From Clostridia bacterium (GTDB lineage Bacteria > Bacillota > Clostridia > Oscillospirales > QAMX01), in the NCBI GenBank assembly GCA_017547975.1, contig JAFYNU010000338.1, positions 1-5,648 of the forward strand: a DNA stretch of 5,648 nt, written 5' to 3'. Position 1 is the first letter of the stretch; each line of letters opens with the position of its first letter. The position numbers and the translations under genes were made by a program. The notes beneath the pieces are model-generated. The model was not told the origin of the DNA and did not search any database. It saw only the letters and a list, made by a program, of their open reading frames with translations. Shown here piece by piece: positions 5,371-5,648 of this stretch.

Positions 5371-5648
5371 ATGAGCCTGAAGAACGTTGAAAAACTCGAA
5401 AAAAGCATGGCTATGCTGGAAATCAGCGTAGATAAGGAAACCTTTGAAGCCGCCGTACAGGCCGCTTACCGCAAGAACGTCGGTAAGATCCAGATTAAGG
5501 GCTTCCGCAAGGGCAAGGCCCCCCGCCAGATGATCGAAAAGATCTACGGCAAGGACGTTTTCTACGAAGACGCCATCGAAGCTACCTATCCCGCCGCCCT
5601 GGAAGCCGCTTACGAAGAAGCCAAGCTGGACGTCGTGTCCCGCCCCGA
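5371..5648 (+). CDS. tig: Trigger factor, N-terminal part (gene runs off right edge)
   Basis: Trigger factor is the ribosome-bound chaperone that meets nascent chains at the exit tunnel. Only the first 92 codons are in the window. They cover most of the ribosome-binding domain, including the signature loop GFRKGKAP at residues 44-51, which docks on ribosomal protein uL23, followed by the conserved YGKDVFYEDA stretch. The peptidyl-prolyl isomerase and C-terminal domains lie beyond the edge. The ATG at 5371 is preceded by AAAGG at 5352-5356, a rather long 14-nt spacing. All four arginine codons seen are CGC, unlike the CGG-rich gene before it, as expected for a highly expressed gene. It has its own promoter and leader. 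In many Firmicutes clpP and clpX follow, but that is not visible here. Confidence 0.95.
   Translation, partial: MSLKNVEKLEKSMAMLEISVDKETFEAAVQAAYRKNVGKIQIKGFRKGKAPRQMIEKIYGKDVFYEDAIEATYPAALEAAYEEAKLDVVSRP

Overview
This window looks like ordinary chromosomal core sequence from a Gram-positive, Clostridia-type bacterium, most likely in or near the Oscillospiraceae/Ruminococcaceae. The reasons are the rbgA-rnhB-yraN gene order, a DUF1540 small cysteine-rich protein (a family typical of Firmicutes), strong purine-rich ribosome binding sites, and a moderately high GC content (mid to high fifties percent by eye). The genus cannot be named from the sequence alone. I see no mobile element, CRISPR array, tRNA or rRNA, and no sign of recent transfer.

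Left part (1-4214, plus strand): five tightly packed genes that read as one operon. They are the 3' part of rbgA (ribosome assembly GTPase), rnhB (ribonuclease HII), yraN (UPF0102 nuclease-fold protein), an M19 membrane-dipeptidase-family peptidase, and thrC (threonine synthase). Junctions are an 8-nt overlap, then gaps of 3, 3 and 5 nt, which leaves no room for internal terminators. The operon joins ribosome assembly and genome maintenance to peptide breakdown and amino acid synthesis. The linkage is positional; nothing shows that the proteins work together.

Middle (4215-4544): thrC converges on a 55-codon minus-strand gene for a DUF1540 protein. A 9-bp GC-rich hairpin lies between their stop codons, and its T-tract favours transcription on the minus strand. 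The DUF1540 gene is divergent from a metallophosphoesterase gene. The 126-bp spacer between these two holds a 12-bp direct repeat and a 12-bp perfect palindrome.

Right part (4545-5648, plus strand): a complete calcineurin-like metallophosphoesterase gene, then a 127-bp spacer with a good extended -10 promoter and a leader with alternative hairpins, then the 5' end of tig (trigger factor), which runs off the right edge.

No new multi-gene system is evident. The least explained items are the cysteine-rich DUF1540 protein, its repeat-bearing divergent control region, and the tig leader.
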